A stretch of 64,000 bases of DNA from contig NZ_CP041188.1 of NCBI RefSeq assembly GCF_006517235.1, positions 2,108,001 through 2,172,000 of the forward strand, written 5' to 3'. The translations under genes and the position numbers were made by a program. The notes under the pieces are model-generated. The model had not been told where the DNA came from, did not search any database, and worked only from the letters and a program-made list of their open reading frames with translations. Position 1 is the first letter of the stretch. The number at the start of each line of letters is the position of its first letter. The DNA is from Pseudarthrobacter sp. NIBRBAC000502772. Lineage in GTDB: Bacteria > Actinomycetota > Actinomycetes > Actinomycetales > Micrococcaceae. Positions 23,361-36,533 of the stretch are shown piece after piece.

Positions 23361-25589
23361 ATGCTCGACGCCGATTTGGCCCACGAACGGAACTATGTTG
23401 CCGGCCTGTACGCGCGGCTGGAAGAGCTCCGCGCGGAAAAGCGCCAGCAGTTGGCACAGGTCCGCCGGGCCGGTGCCGTGGGTACCATGCAGAATGTCTC
23501 CGAACGCGACGCCTTCGCCGCGCTCTACGAGGACCGCCTCGCCCAGCTCGACGCCGTCGATGACCGTCTGGTCTTCGGCCGCCTCGACCTGGATTCCGGT
23601 GAGGCCCAGTACATTGGGCGCATCGGCCTGACCACCGATGACCTCCAGCGGCTCATGGTGGACTGGCGCGCGCCCGAAGCCGGCCACTTCTACCAGGCAA
23701 CGGCGTTTGACCGGCAGGGCGTCCGCCGCCGGCGGCACCTGATTCTGCAGGGCCGGGAAGTCAAGGCCATCGAGGACGACGTCCTTGATGCGGACATGCT
23801 CGCGGACGACGCCTCGCTGCAGGGCGAAGGAGCATTGCTGGCGGCTCTGGATTCCAAGCGCACGGGCCGGATGTCCGACATCGTCGGCACCATCCAGTCC
23901 GAGCAGGACCGCATCATCCGGTCCTCCATTTCCGGTGCCCTCGTGGTGCAGGGTGGTCCGGGTACCGGTAAGACTGCTGTGGCACTGCACCGGGCCGCGT
24001 ACCTGCTTTACACGCACCGGGAGCGGCTGAAGACTGCCGGCGTGCTGCTGGTGGGCCCGTCGTCGTCCTTTATGAAGTACATCGAACGTGTTCTTCCCTC
24101 GCTCGGTGAGACCGGCGTGGTGATGGCCAGCGTGGGTCGCCTGATGCCCGGGATCAAAGCGGTTGCCGAACCTGAGGCAGAGGTCGCGGCCATCAAGGGG
24201 CGGCTGGACATGGTGAAGGTTGTGGCCAATGCGGTCGCGAACCGGCAGCGGATCCCCGCCGAGGACCGTGTCCTGGACGTCGACGGCCGCAAGCTGGTGC
24301 TGACGCGGCGGCAGGTAAGCCGGGCGCGCGAACGTGCCCGGTCCACCGGCAAGCCGCACAACGAGGCGCGCCTGGCGTTTATCAAAATTCTGCTCCGCGA
24401 ACTGACCGAGCAGATGACCGATCTCGTGGAGGCCGGGAGCATCGGCAACAATGCCGACCGCTCGTATCTGGCAGAAGACGTCCGCACGGCCCGCGACGTC
24501 CGGATCGTCCTGAACCTGTGCTGGATGCCGATGACTCCGGAGAAGCTGATCAACGAGCTTCTGAGCAAGCCCGCAGTCCTGGCGGCCTGCACACCGAACC
24601 TGTCCCTTAGGGAGCGGTCGCTGCTGCTGCGCCCCGCCGATGCGCCCTGGACCGAGGCTGACGTCCCGCTGCTGGATGAGGCCGCGGAGCTCCTTGGTGA
24701 AATGGACCCGGCGGCGGGACGTGGCCTTGCACAGCAGGAGCACGACCGCGCCCGGGACCTTGCCAACGCCAAGCAGACACTGGTGAACATGGGGGACATG
24801 GGTGTCGATGTCCTCATCTCCGCCGAGGAACTCGCCGATCAGAACCAGGAGCGCGAAAACCGCCTGACGGCCGCCGAGCGCGCCACCAGCGACCGCACGT
24901 GGGCGTTCGGCCACATCGTGGTGGATGAGGCGCAGGAGCTTTCGCCCATGCAATGGCGCCTGCTGGTCCGTCGCTGCCCGCTGAAATCCTTCACCATCGT
25001 GGGCGACATCGCGCAGACCAGTTCAGTCGCCGGCGCCAACTCCTGGCAGGGGGCCCTGGCGCCCATGTTCGGTGACCGCTGGCAGCTGGAGGAGCTGACA
25101 GTCAACTACCGGACGCCCTCCCAGATCGCCGAGGCCGCCGCCCGCATGGCCAACGCGGCCGGACTGGTGGTTTCAGCGCCGAAGGCCGTCCGCGAGGGAC
25201 GGTGGGCCCCCGTCATCGACAAGGTTGACCGCGGACAGGTGGTGAACCGTTTGGTGGAGGTGCTCCCCGAGGAACTGGCAGCGCTCGACGGCGGCCTCCT
25301 CGCCGTGATTGCCGACGGCGACCTTCTGCCGGCTGCTACGTCAGCCCTTCGTGCCGTGTACGGCCGACGCATCGGCAACGGCGCGGGCAGCTACGAACAG
25401 GACATCGTGGTCATCAGCCCGCGCGAGGCCAAGGGCCTGGAGTTCGACGGCGTTGTGGTGCTTGAGCCGTCCGTCATGCTCAACCGCGAGCATGGCCGGG
25501 TGGGCGATCTGTACGTCGCCATGACCCGGCCCACCCAGCGGCTCCGGCTGATCGCCGCGGAAGGTATTCCGGCAGGCATTGAAGGCTGA
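23361..25589 (+). CDS. HelD/HelR-type RNA polymerase-recycling ATPase (UvrD-like)
   Basis: A 742-residue superfamily 1 ATPase. A long N-terminal coiled-coil arm (1-70) precedes the split motor domain: Walker A GGPGTGKTAVALHRAAYLL (198-216), a large inserted domain (about 260-480), Walker B VVDEAQELSPMQW, motif III GDIAQTSS and C-terminal VISPREAKGLEFDGVVV and YVAMTRPTQRL. This matches HelD proteins, which push into RNA polymerase channels and release stalled complexes, more than DNA helicases; actinobacterial HelR proteins confer rifampicin tolerance. A TAGAAT at 23320-23325 may be the -10. I see no obvious rifampicin-associated element upstream. Confidence 0.85.
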   Translation: MLDADLAHERNYVAGLYARLEELRAEKRQQLAQVRRAGAVGTMQNVSERDAFAALYEDRLAQLDAVDDRLVFGRLDLDSGEAQYIGRIGLTTDDLQRLMVDWRAPEAGHFYQATAFDRQGVRRRRHLILQGREVKAIEDDVLDADMLADDASLQGEGALLAALDSKRTGRMSDIVGTIQSEQDRIIRSSISGALVVQGGPGTGKTAVALHRAAYLLYTHRERLKTAGVLLVGPSSSFMKYIERVLPSLGETGVVMASVGRLMPGIKAVAEPEAEVAAIKGRLDMVKVVANAVANRQRIPAEDRVLDVDGRKLVLTRRQVSRARERARSTGKPHNEARLAFIKILLRELTEQMTDLVEAGSIGNNADRSYLAEDVRTARDVRIVLNLCWMPMTPEKLINELLSKPAVLAACTPNLSLRERSLLLRPADAPWTEADVPLLDEAAELLGEMDPAAGRGLAQQEHDRARDLANAKQTLVNMGDMGVDVLISAEELADQNQERENRLTAAERATSDRTWAFGHIVVDEAQELSPMQWRLLVRRCPLKSFTIVGDIAQTSSVAGANSWQGALAPMFGDRWQLEELTVNYRTPSQIAEAAARMANAAGLVVSAPKAVREGRWAPVIDKVDRGQVVNRLVEVLPEELAALDGGLLAVIADGDLLPAATSALRAVYGRRIGNGAGSYEQDIVVISPREAKGLEFDGVVVLEPSVMLNREHGRVGDLYVAMTRPTQRLRLIAAEGIPAGIEG

Positions 25590-25609
25590 ACCGGTCCGCT
25601 TTGCCCCTT

Positions 25610-25644
25610 GACGCCCGGCGCCGTCCATTTCGGCGCCGGGCGTC
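25610..25644 (+). terminator. terminator hairpin after the HelD-type gene
   Basis: Perfect 14-bp GC-rich stem (25610-25623 with 25631-25644) and a 7-nt loop, 20 bp after the stop and just before the tyrS promoter. Confidence 0.75.
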
Positions 25645-25655
25645 GCCGATCCTGC

Positions 25656-25661
25656 TAACTT
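25656..25661 (+). promoter_or_regulatory. -10 box of probably leaderless tyrS
   Basis: TAACTT ends 7 nt before the GTG start of tyrS; there is no ribosome site. No T-box leader is present. Confidence 0.45.
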
Positions 25662-25668
25662 AGAAGTC

Positions 25669-26982
25669 GTGTCAGAACTCAACGATCTCGAATCCCAGCA
25701 GAACGACCCCACCTTCGCCAATATCTGGCAGGAGCTGAAGTGGCGCGGCCTGGTCCACGTCTCCACCGATGAAGAGGAACTGGAAAAGCTCCTCGCCGGT
25801 GATCCGATCACCTATTACTGCGGATTCGACCCCACTGCGCCGAGCCTGCACCTGGGCAACCTGGTTCAACTCCTCGTGATGCGCCGGCTGCAGCTCGCCG
25901 GGCACAAGCCCCTGGGACTGGTGGGCGGATCCACAGGACTGATCGGCGATCCGCGGCCCACCGCAGAACGCACACTGAACACCAAGGACACCGTTAACGA
26001 ATGGGTGGGCTACCTGCAGGCCCAGGTCCGCCGCTTCCTCAGCTTCGATGGCCCCAGCGCCGCCCGCATGGTCAACAACCTCGACTGGACCGCACCGTTG
26101 AGCGCCATTGACTTCCTGCGCGAGATCGGAAAGCACTACAGGGTCGGCACCATGCTTCGCAAGGATGCTGTTGCGTCCCGCCTCAGTTCGGACGAGGGCA
26201 TCAGCTACACGGAATTCAGCTACCAGATCCTGCAGGGCATGGACTACCTCCAGCTGTTCCGTGACTACGGCTGCATGCTGCAGACCGGCGGTTCGGACCA
26301 GTGGGGCAACCTCACCAGCGGCACTGAACTCATCCGCAAGGTTGAGGGCAAGAGTGTGCACGCCCTGGGTACGCCGCTCATCACCAACTCGGACGGCACG
26401 AAGTTCGGCAAGAGCGAAGGCAACGCCATCTGGCTCGACGCCGGCATGTGCAGCCCGTACGCCTTCTACCAGTTCTGGCTGAACACCGCCGACTCTGACG
26501 TGGTGGACCGGCTGAAGGTCTTCACTTTCCTGAGCCGCGCGGAGATCGAAACCCTGGCAGCTGCCGTGGCCGAGCGTCCGTTTGCACGGGAAGGCCAGCG
26601 GAAGCTGGCGTTCGAAGTGACTTCCCTGGTCCACGGTGTGGAGGCAACGGAGAAAGTCATCGCGGCGTCCGCTGCACTTTTTGGCAACGGTGACCTGTCC
26701 GCCCTGGACCGGCCCACGCTTGAAGCGGCCACATCGGAGCTTCCGTCCGCCCGCATCCAGGTGGATGGCCTCGGGATCATTGACCTGCTGGTGGCATCCG
26801 GCCTGTCGGAGAGCAAGTCCGCGGCACGGCGAACTGTCGGCGAAGGCGGCGCCTATGTAAACAACGAGAAGGTGTCCGACCCGGAAGCTGTCATCTCCGA
26901 GTCGGAGCTGCTGCATGGTCAGTACCTGCTCCTGCGCCGCGGCAAGAAGAACCTGGCGACTGTCGAAGTGCTGGTTCCTTAG
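25669..26982 (+). CDS. tyrS: tyrosine--tRNA ligase
   Basis: A 437-residue class I synthetase. PTAPSLHLGNLV contains the HIGH-like HLGN, KFGKSEGNAIWL the KMSKS-like KFGKS, and the C-terminal S4 RNA-binding domain follows (IIDLLVASGLSESKSAARR to the end). The N-terminal YYCGFDPTAPS gives the tyrosine pocket. The start is GTG 25669, the first codon of MSELNDLESQQ. It ends in TAG, 18 bp before a hairpin that overlaps the rRNA promoter. Length is normal for the TyrS1 type. Confidence 0.97.
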   Translation: MSELNDLESQQNDPTFANIWQELKWRGLVHVSTDEEELEKLLAGDPITYYCGFDPTAPSLHLGNLVQLLVMRRLQLAGHKPLGLVGGSTGLIGDPRPTAERTLNTKDTVNEWVGYLQAQVRRFLSFDGPSAARMVNNLDWTAPLSAIDFLREIGKHYRVGTMLRKDAVASRLSSDEGISYTEFSYQILQGMDYLQLFRDYGCMLQTGGSDQWGNLTSGTELIRKVEGKSVHALGTPLITNSDGTKFGKSEGNAIWLDAGMCSPYAFYQFWLNTADSDVVDRLKVFTFLSRAEIETLAAAVAERPFAREGQRKLAFEVTSLVHGVEATEKVIAASAALFGNGDLSALDRPTLEAATSELPSARIQVDGLGIIDLLVASGLSESKSAARRTVGEGGAYVNNEKVSDPEAVISESELLHGQYLLLRRGKKNLATVEVLVP

Positions 26983-27000
26983 CCTTCCCAGACCCCAATT

Positions 27001-27043
27001 CACGCTCCTCCGCAGCCGATTTGCACGGCCGCGGGGGAGCGTG
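27001..27043 (+). terminator. tyrS terminator hairpin containing the rRNA promoter -35
   Basis: Arms 27001-27018 and 27026-27043 pair at 16 of 18 positions (plus one G-T), with a 7-nt loop ATTTGCA. The stem ends directly before TATTGT. The loop and right arm also form the -35 and spacer of the rRNA promoter. Confidence 0.6.
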
Positions 27044-27049
27044 TATTGT
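27021..27049 (+). promoter_or_regulatory. rRNA operon promoter
   Basis: TTGCAC (27021-27026) and TATTGT (27044-27049) are separated by exactly 17 bp, a good sigma-70-type promoter. Transcription would begin near 27056, about 430 nt before mature 16S rRNA. Confidence 0.6.
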
Positions 27050-27055
27050 CTTCTG

Positions 27056-27483
27056 AGTCGCCACCGTTGAGTGGTGACAAACCCCCTTCACAAGAGAAGC
27101 AATTCATCGTGTGCAAAGCACGAAAATGATGAAAAGCTTCAATTTCTGATGGGCGGATTCGTTCCACAGAGTGAATATCTGGAAAATAACCGGGATTTGC
27201 AAAGTGAATAAGAATGAAATAAGCTATAAACATCGCAGCGAAGAAAAGCGAAACAAAAGAATTCATTGAATATGAATTGTTTCGGGAATTATTCGAATGT
27301 GTCTGTTGTTTGAGAACTCAATAGTGTGCCAAGTTTGTTGATACCAATTTATTGTATTGAATTGGTTGAATTGACTGGATTATGCCACCCCGTGGTGTGG
27401 TCTGGTTTTTACAGCTGGTTTCAAATTTTGTGCAGCCATTTTATCCTGTTATTTCCGGGGTTGGTGGTTGTGTCTGTTTTACT
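27056..27483 (+). other. rRNA leader with boxA-type antitermination element
   Basis: An AT-rich stretch with no credible protein gene. TGTTGTTTGAGAACT at 27304-27318, followed two bases later by ATAGTG, is the conserved actinobacterial rRNA antitermination/processing element. It is repeated exactly in the 16S-23S spacer at 29343-29357. GGTGGTTGT (27463-27471) is complementary to ACAACCACC (29021-29029), giving part of the pre-16S processing stem. Confidence 0.7.
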
Positions 27484-32615
<5,132 letters not shown>

Positions 32616-32856
32616 ACCACACACCACCCCCGCAAACGGTTCAAAAGCGTTTGCAACCACGGGGTGGTAAAAAGAAAACAAGACTGCTTGCGTCCACTAT
32701 GTGGTTCCCAAACAACAAACCCAACACGGGCTTGTTGCCCAGGGAACAAAAAACACAACACAATAACAACACCACACCTGCCTTAACCGGCAGGAGCATG
32801 TTGTAACCACAGATTTCCCACCCCCACGCCCAAAACCGTGGAGGCCGGGTAGAAGG
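32616..32856 (+). other. 23S-5S spacer
   Basis: A 241-bp spacer holding the right arm of the pre-23S stem (32686-32723) and a local hairpin GCAAACG/CGTTTGC (32633-32639 and 32648-32654). No tRNA or protein gene is seen. Confidence 0.7.
32686..32723 (+). other. right arm of the pre-23S processing stem
   Basis: Pairs with 29337-29374 over 38 positions (34 Watson-Crick, two G-U). Together they bring the two ends of 23S rRNA together for RNase III cleavage. Confidence 0.75.
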
Positions 32857-32976
32857 GTTACGGCGGTCATAGCGTGGGGGAAACGCCCGGTCCCATTCCG
32901 AACCCGGAAGCTAAGACCCACAGCGCCGATGGTACTGCACCCGGGAGGGTGTGGGAGAGTAGGTCACCGCCGGAAC
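32857..32976 (+). rRNA. rrf: 5S ribosomal RNA
   Basis: 120-nt 5S rRNA. GTTACGGCGGTCATAGCG at the start pairs with the end CACCGCCGGAAC, and CCCATTCCGAACCCGGAAG forms the conserved loop. It is the last gene of the rRNA operon. Confidence 0.96.
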
Positions 32977-32989
32977 ATCATTACAGGTC

Positions 32990-33023
32990 GAGAGCCCCCC
33001 AACCACCAGGTTGGGGGGCTCTC
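32990..33023 (+). terminator. rRNA operon terminator
   Basis: Perfect 15-bp stem (32990-33004 with 33009-33023), 4-nt loop ACCA, then CCACTTT. It lies 13 bp after 5S rRNA. Confidence 0.85.
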
Positions 33024-33318
33024 CCACTTTAACCACCACACCACAAACACCCCCGAACCCGCACCCCGGGCACAGACCACTGCGGGAGCGTCCGCCGGAA
33101 ACCCGCAGAAACTGCGAGAGCGTCAGCCTGGGACTGTGAACATTCCCACGACGGCGGTCTGGAGACGGATCCATGTCATCTGTTGGTGGTGTCTCGCCTA
33201 GAATTGACTGAGATGTACGGACTTCGAAGCGCTTGATTTCGGGTTGCGTAGGATAACGAAACACGGAACGAGCGGCTGCGATTGCGCCAGTGGTCGGCTC
33301 ATAACAGGAGGAATCCCC
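33024..33318 (+). other. non-coding leader region before the TPR protein gene
   Basis: About 295 bp without a gene. TAnnnT boxes at 33199 (TAGAAT) and 33249 (TAGGAT) are possible -10 sites. A near-exact 14-bp direct repeat, ACTGCGGGAGCGTC at 33079 and ACTGCGAGAGCGTC at 33111, has no known role. Confidence 0.4.
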
Positions 33319-35295
33319 ATGGCTGAGCACAACGGCGGCAACCGCGGCGGCAACGACCGCGGTCCTTTCCGCGGCAACAACAATTCTGGCGGCGACCCGC
33401 GCGGATTCCGTTCCCGCGAAGACCGTAACCCGGAGGCTCCGAAGCGCGCGCCTGGTTCCGGCGAACGTAAGCCTTTTGGTGATCGTCCGCGTCGTGAAGG
33501 TGACGGCGAGCGTCGGACCTTCGGTGGTGGAGAGCGAAAGCCTTTCAGCGGCGGCGGGGACCGGAAACCGTTCACAGGCGGCGGCGGTGGAGAGCGGAAG
33601 CCTTACGGTGACCGTGACAACAAGCCTTTTGGTGACCGTCCGCGCCGTGAAGGTGATGGCGAGCGTCGGACCTTCGGTGGTGGAGAGCGAAAGCCTTTCA
33701 GCGGCGGCGGGGACCGGAAACCGTTCACAGGCGGCGGCGGTGGAGAGCGGAAGCCTTACGGTGACCGTGACAACAAGCCTTTTGGTGACCGTCCGCGCCG
33801 CGAAGGTGACGGCGAGCGTCGGACCTTCGGTGGTGGAGAGCGAAAGCCTTTCAGCGGCGGCGGGGACCGGAAACCGTTCACAGGCGGCGGCGGTGGAGAG
33901 CGGAAGCCTTACGGTGACCGTGACAACAAGCCTTTTGGTGACCGTCCGCGCCGCGAAGGTGACGGCGAGCGTCGCAGCTTTGGCGGTGGAGAGCGAAAGC
34001 CTTTCAGCGGCGGCGGCGAACGCAAACCTTACGGTGACCGTGACAACAAGCCTTATGGTGACCGTCCGCGCCGCGAAGGTGACGGTGACCGTCGTGGGTT
34101 CTCCGGCGGCGACAACCGCAAGCCGTTCGGTGACCGCCAGGACCGTGGCCCCCGCAGCTTTGACCGTGGTGATTCCGGCCCCCGCCAGTTCGGCAGGGAC
34201 CGTGCGGAAGACCGCCCGGTCCGTGTACCCAACGCGCGTGATCTTCGCAGCGCCAACCGCCCGGACCGCGAACGTTCCCCGGAAATCGATGAGGATGTCA
34301 CGGGCAAGGAGCTTGACCGCGCTACGCAGCACCAGATCAAGACACTGGAAGACAAGAGCGCCGAGTGGGTTGCCCGCCACCTGGTAATGGCCGGACGCCT
34401 GATCGACGAAGAGCCCGAGCTGGCTTTCCAGCATGCCCTCGCCGCGAGCCGGCGTGGTGGCCGGCTGGCTGCCGTCCGTGAAGCCGTCGGACTTACTGCT
34501 TATGCGGCGGGACACTACGGCGAAGCACTGCGCGAATTCCGGACCTACCGCCGCATCAGCGGTTCAAACGTCCACCTGCCTGTGATGGCGGACTGCGAAC
34601 GCGGACTCGGCCGGCCTGACCGCGCCCTCGACGTTGTACGTTCCGAGGAAGCCAAAGACCTTGACGCCCCCGGCAAAGTCGAACTGGCCATCGTTGCGGC
34701 CGGTGCACGGGCTGACCTCGGACAGCTGGACGCTGCCGTAGCAGAACTGGAAATTGCCCAGCTGGATATTAACCGGGCGTTCTCCTACAGCCCGCGGCTG
34801 TTCCGGGCGTACGCAAACGCCCTGTCGGCCGTTGGCCGCGAAGATGAGGCGGCAAAATGGCAGAAGCAGGCAGTTGTGGCTGAAAATGCCCTGGGCCTCG
34901 GCGTCGATGAGGAACCCGACATCGTGGACCTCGGCTGGGACGAGGAAGAGGAAGCCCGGGAAGAAGCCCAGCGCCGGCGTCTGCTGGAGCGCGCTGCCGC
35001 AGGCCCCGAAGCTGCTGCCTCCACGCCTGCTGCCCGGACCGAAGCAGCCGCGGACAAGACTGCCGTTGAGGCCGCCGCCGTGGATGCAGACATCGACGAC
35101 GTGGAATCGGATTTTTTCGAGTCCGATGACGCCGAGTCCGACGAGGATTCCCTCGAAGCAGATGAGCTGGAAGCCGGCGACGCCGAGCACAATGAAACCG
35201 AGCACGGCGAAGAAGTGCGCGATGAAGAAGCGCACAGCGAAGCAGACGGCAGCAGCAACGCCACTGATGGCCACTCTGACGGACGGGACAGCTAG
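33319..35295 (+). CDS. TPR protein with long RGG/GERKP-repeat disordered N terminus
   Basis: A 658-residue protein. Residues 1-300 are low complexity, rich in Gly, Arg, Asp and Lys, built from repeats of the PFGDRPRREGDGERR and GGGERKPFSGGG type, and must be disordered; such tails often bind RNA. Residues about 335-545 form alpha-solenoid TPR-like helices (for example AAVREAVGLTAYAAGHYGEA and AELEIAQLDINRAFSYSP). The last 110 residues are very acidic. ATG 33319 follows AGGAGG by 7 nt. It starts the tlyA-NADK-recN cluster, the place of the mycobacterial TPR protein Rv1691 as I recall it. A role in ribosome or RNA biology is inference from context. Confidence 0.85.
   Translation: MAEHNGGNRGGNDRGPFRGNNNSGGDPRGFRSREDRNPEAPKRAPGSGERKPFGDRPRREGDGERRTFGGGERKPFSGGGDRKPFTGGGGGERKPYGDRDNKPFGDRPRREGDGERRTFGGGERKPFSGGGDRKPFTGGGGGERKPYGDRDNKPFGDRPRREGDGERRTFGGGERKPFSGGGDRKPFTGGGGGERKPYGDRDNKPFGDRPRREGDGERRSFGGGERKPFSGGGERKPYGDRDNKPYGDRPRREGDGDRRGFSGGDNRKPFGDRQDRGPRSFDRGDSGPRQFGRDRAEDRPVRVPNARDLRSANRPDRERSPEIDEDVTGKELDRATQHQIKTLEDKSAEWVARHLVMAGRLIDEEPELAFQHALAASRRGGRLAAVREAVGLTAYAAGHYGEALREFRTYRRISGSNVHLPVMADCERGLGRPDRALDVVRSEEAKDLDAPGKVELAIVAAGARADLGQLDAAVAELEIAQLDINRAFSYSPRLFRAYANALSAVGREDEAAKWQKQAVVAENALGLGVDEEPDIVDLGWDEEEEAREEAQRRRLLERAAAGPEAAASTPAARTEAAADKTAVEAAAVDADIDDVESDFFESDDAESDEDSLEADELEAGDAEHNETEHGEEVRDEEAHSEADGSSNATDGHSDGRDS
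33472..34050 (+). repeat. 153-bp tandem repeats in the TPR protein gene
   Basis: Three almost identical 153-bp units (33472-33624, 33625-33777, 33778-33930), each coding for 51 residues, are followed by a shortened 120-bp unit (33931-34050). The near-identity at DNA level points to recent duplication, and the number could differ between strains or collapse in assembly. Confidence 0.93.
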
Positions 35296-35301
35296 CCCGC
35301 T

Positions 35302-36291
35302 ATGACTGAAGTTCCACTGATTTCCCTGTTCGACGCCCTGTTGGCGGACCTGGACGGCGTGGTCTATGCCGGGCAGCACGCCATCCCAGGCGCCGTGGAC
35401 TCGCTGCAGCAACTGGAGGGTTTGGGCATTGGCCTGGGGTATGTCACCAACAATGCCTCCCGCAGCCCGGCGCAGGTAGCGGCGCATCTCCGTGAATTGG
35501 GTGCACCGGCAGACGACGACCAGGTGGTCAGTTCCTCGCAGGCCGCGGCCGAACTCCTGGCGTCACTCGTCGCCCCCGGAGCGCGGGTGCTGATCACCGG
35601 CAGCCCCGCTCTGGCGCAGGAAATCGAACTGGTGGGACTGACGCCTGTCTACAGCCAGGACGAGGATCCGGTGGCCGTGGTCCAGGGATTCAATCCCGGG
35701 ATCGGCTGGAAAGATCTTGCAGAGGCGGCGTACGTCGTGTCGGCCGGAGCACTGTGGATCGCAACCAACACCGATATGTCCATTCCGCAGGCGCGCGGCA
35801 TAGCCCCGGGCAACGGCACCCTGGTGGCAGCTGTAGCCGCCGCCACCGGACAGACGCCGCGGGTTGCCGGCAAGCCGGAGGCTCCGCTCTTCCATGCAGC
35901 CGCCAAACGGCTCGCCGCTGACCGCCCGCTGGTGGTGGGCGACCGTCTGGACACCGACATCCTCGGCGGCAACAACGCCGGGTTTGCCACTGTGGCAGTG
36001 CTGACCGGCGTCGACACCACAGCTACCATCCTGGCCGCACGCACTGCGGAACGCCCGGACTACATCATCAATTCCCTCAGCGACCTCCACCGCCCCTACC
36101 CGGCGCTGGACCACACTGACGGAACGCACCGCTGCGGGGCCTCCACTGCGCGGGTCAGCGGTGACACTATCCACGTCAGCGGCAGCGAGCGCGACCTGGA
36201 TTCCTGGCGGGCCGCCTGCGCAGCCTGGTGGACTGCGGTCCCCGACGCCGCACTGCCCACGGAACCCAAACTCGAGTGGCGCAATCATTAG
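35302..36291 (+). CDS. HAD-superfamily IIA phosphatase (NagD/PGP-like)
   Basis: A 329-residue HAD hydrolase. Motif I is DLDGVVYAG with both aspartates, motif II TNNASRSP, and motif III/IV KPEAPLFHAAAKRL followed by GDRLDTDILGGNNAGF. The C2-type cap between motifs II and III (about 70-200) places it with NagD/phosphoglycolate/4-nitrophenyl phosphatases. A C-terminal extension of about 70 residues lies after the core. ATG 35302 is six bases after the TPR gene stop, so they are co-transcribed. Substrate is not predictable. Confidence 0.9.
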   Translation: MTEVPLISLFDALLADLDGVVYAGQHAIPGAVDSLQQLEGLGIGLGYVTNNASRSPAQVAAHLRELGAPADDDQVVSSSQAAAELLASLVAPGARVLITGSPALAQEIELVGLTPVYSQDEDPVAVVQGFNPGIGWKDLAEAAYVVSAGALWIATNTDMSIPQARGIAPGNGTLVAAVAAATGQTPRVAGKPEAPLFHAAAKRLAADRPLVVGDRLDTDILGGNNAGFATVAVLTGVDTTATILAARTAERPDYIINSLSDLHRPYPALDHTDGTHRCGASTARVSGDTIHVSGSERDLDSWRAACAAWWTAVPDAALPTEPKLEWRNH

Positions 36292-36300
36292 ACTGGTCCA

Positions 36301-36531
36301 ATGACTGAGCTGAACGAACCGCACTATCCGGAAGCAGCCCAGCCAATGCCGGAATGGCCGGACACAGCGGCGCCGGCAACCACCGATCCATCCATTGCGG
36401 CGATAACGGCCGCGCTGGACGGCGTCGAACGGTTGCCCGTGTCTGAGCATGAGGCTGTTTACAGCGACCTCCACGATGCCCTGCTGCACGCGTTGAACGA
36501 AGAGGCCCCAGACGGCGAAGGAGAAGCTTGA
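36301..36531 (+). CDS. small conserved actinobacterial protein of unknown function
   Basis: A 76-residue acidic protein (MTELNEPHYPEAAQPM start; C-terminal half HEAVYSDLHDALLHALNE looks helical). A TAGACT box at 36289-36294, made from the stop of the previous gene, lies 6 nt before ATG. Short proteins at this spot between the HAD and tlyA genes are known in other actinobacteria, which supports it being real. No function can be assigned. Confidence 0.7.
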   Translation: MTELNEPHYPEAAQPMPEWPDTAAPATTDPSIAAITAALDGVERLPVSEHEAVYSDLHDALLHALNEEAPDGEGEA

Positions 36532-36533
36532 GC

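Noticed and set aside
33472..34050. 153-bp repeats as a CRISPR array
   Set aside because: Units are directly adjacent without unique spacers and encode protein in one continuous frame.
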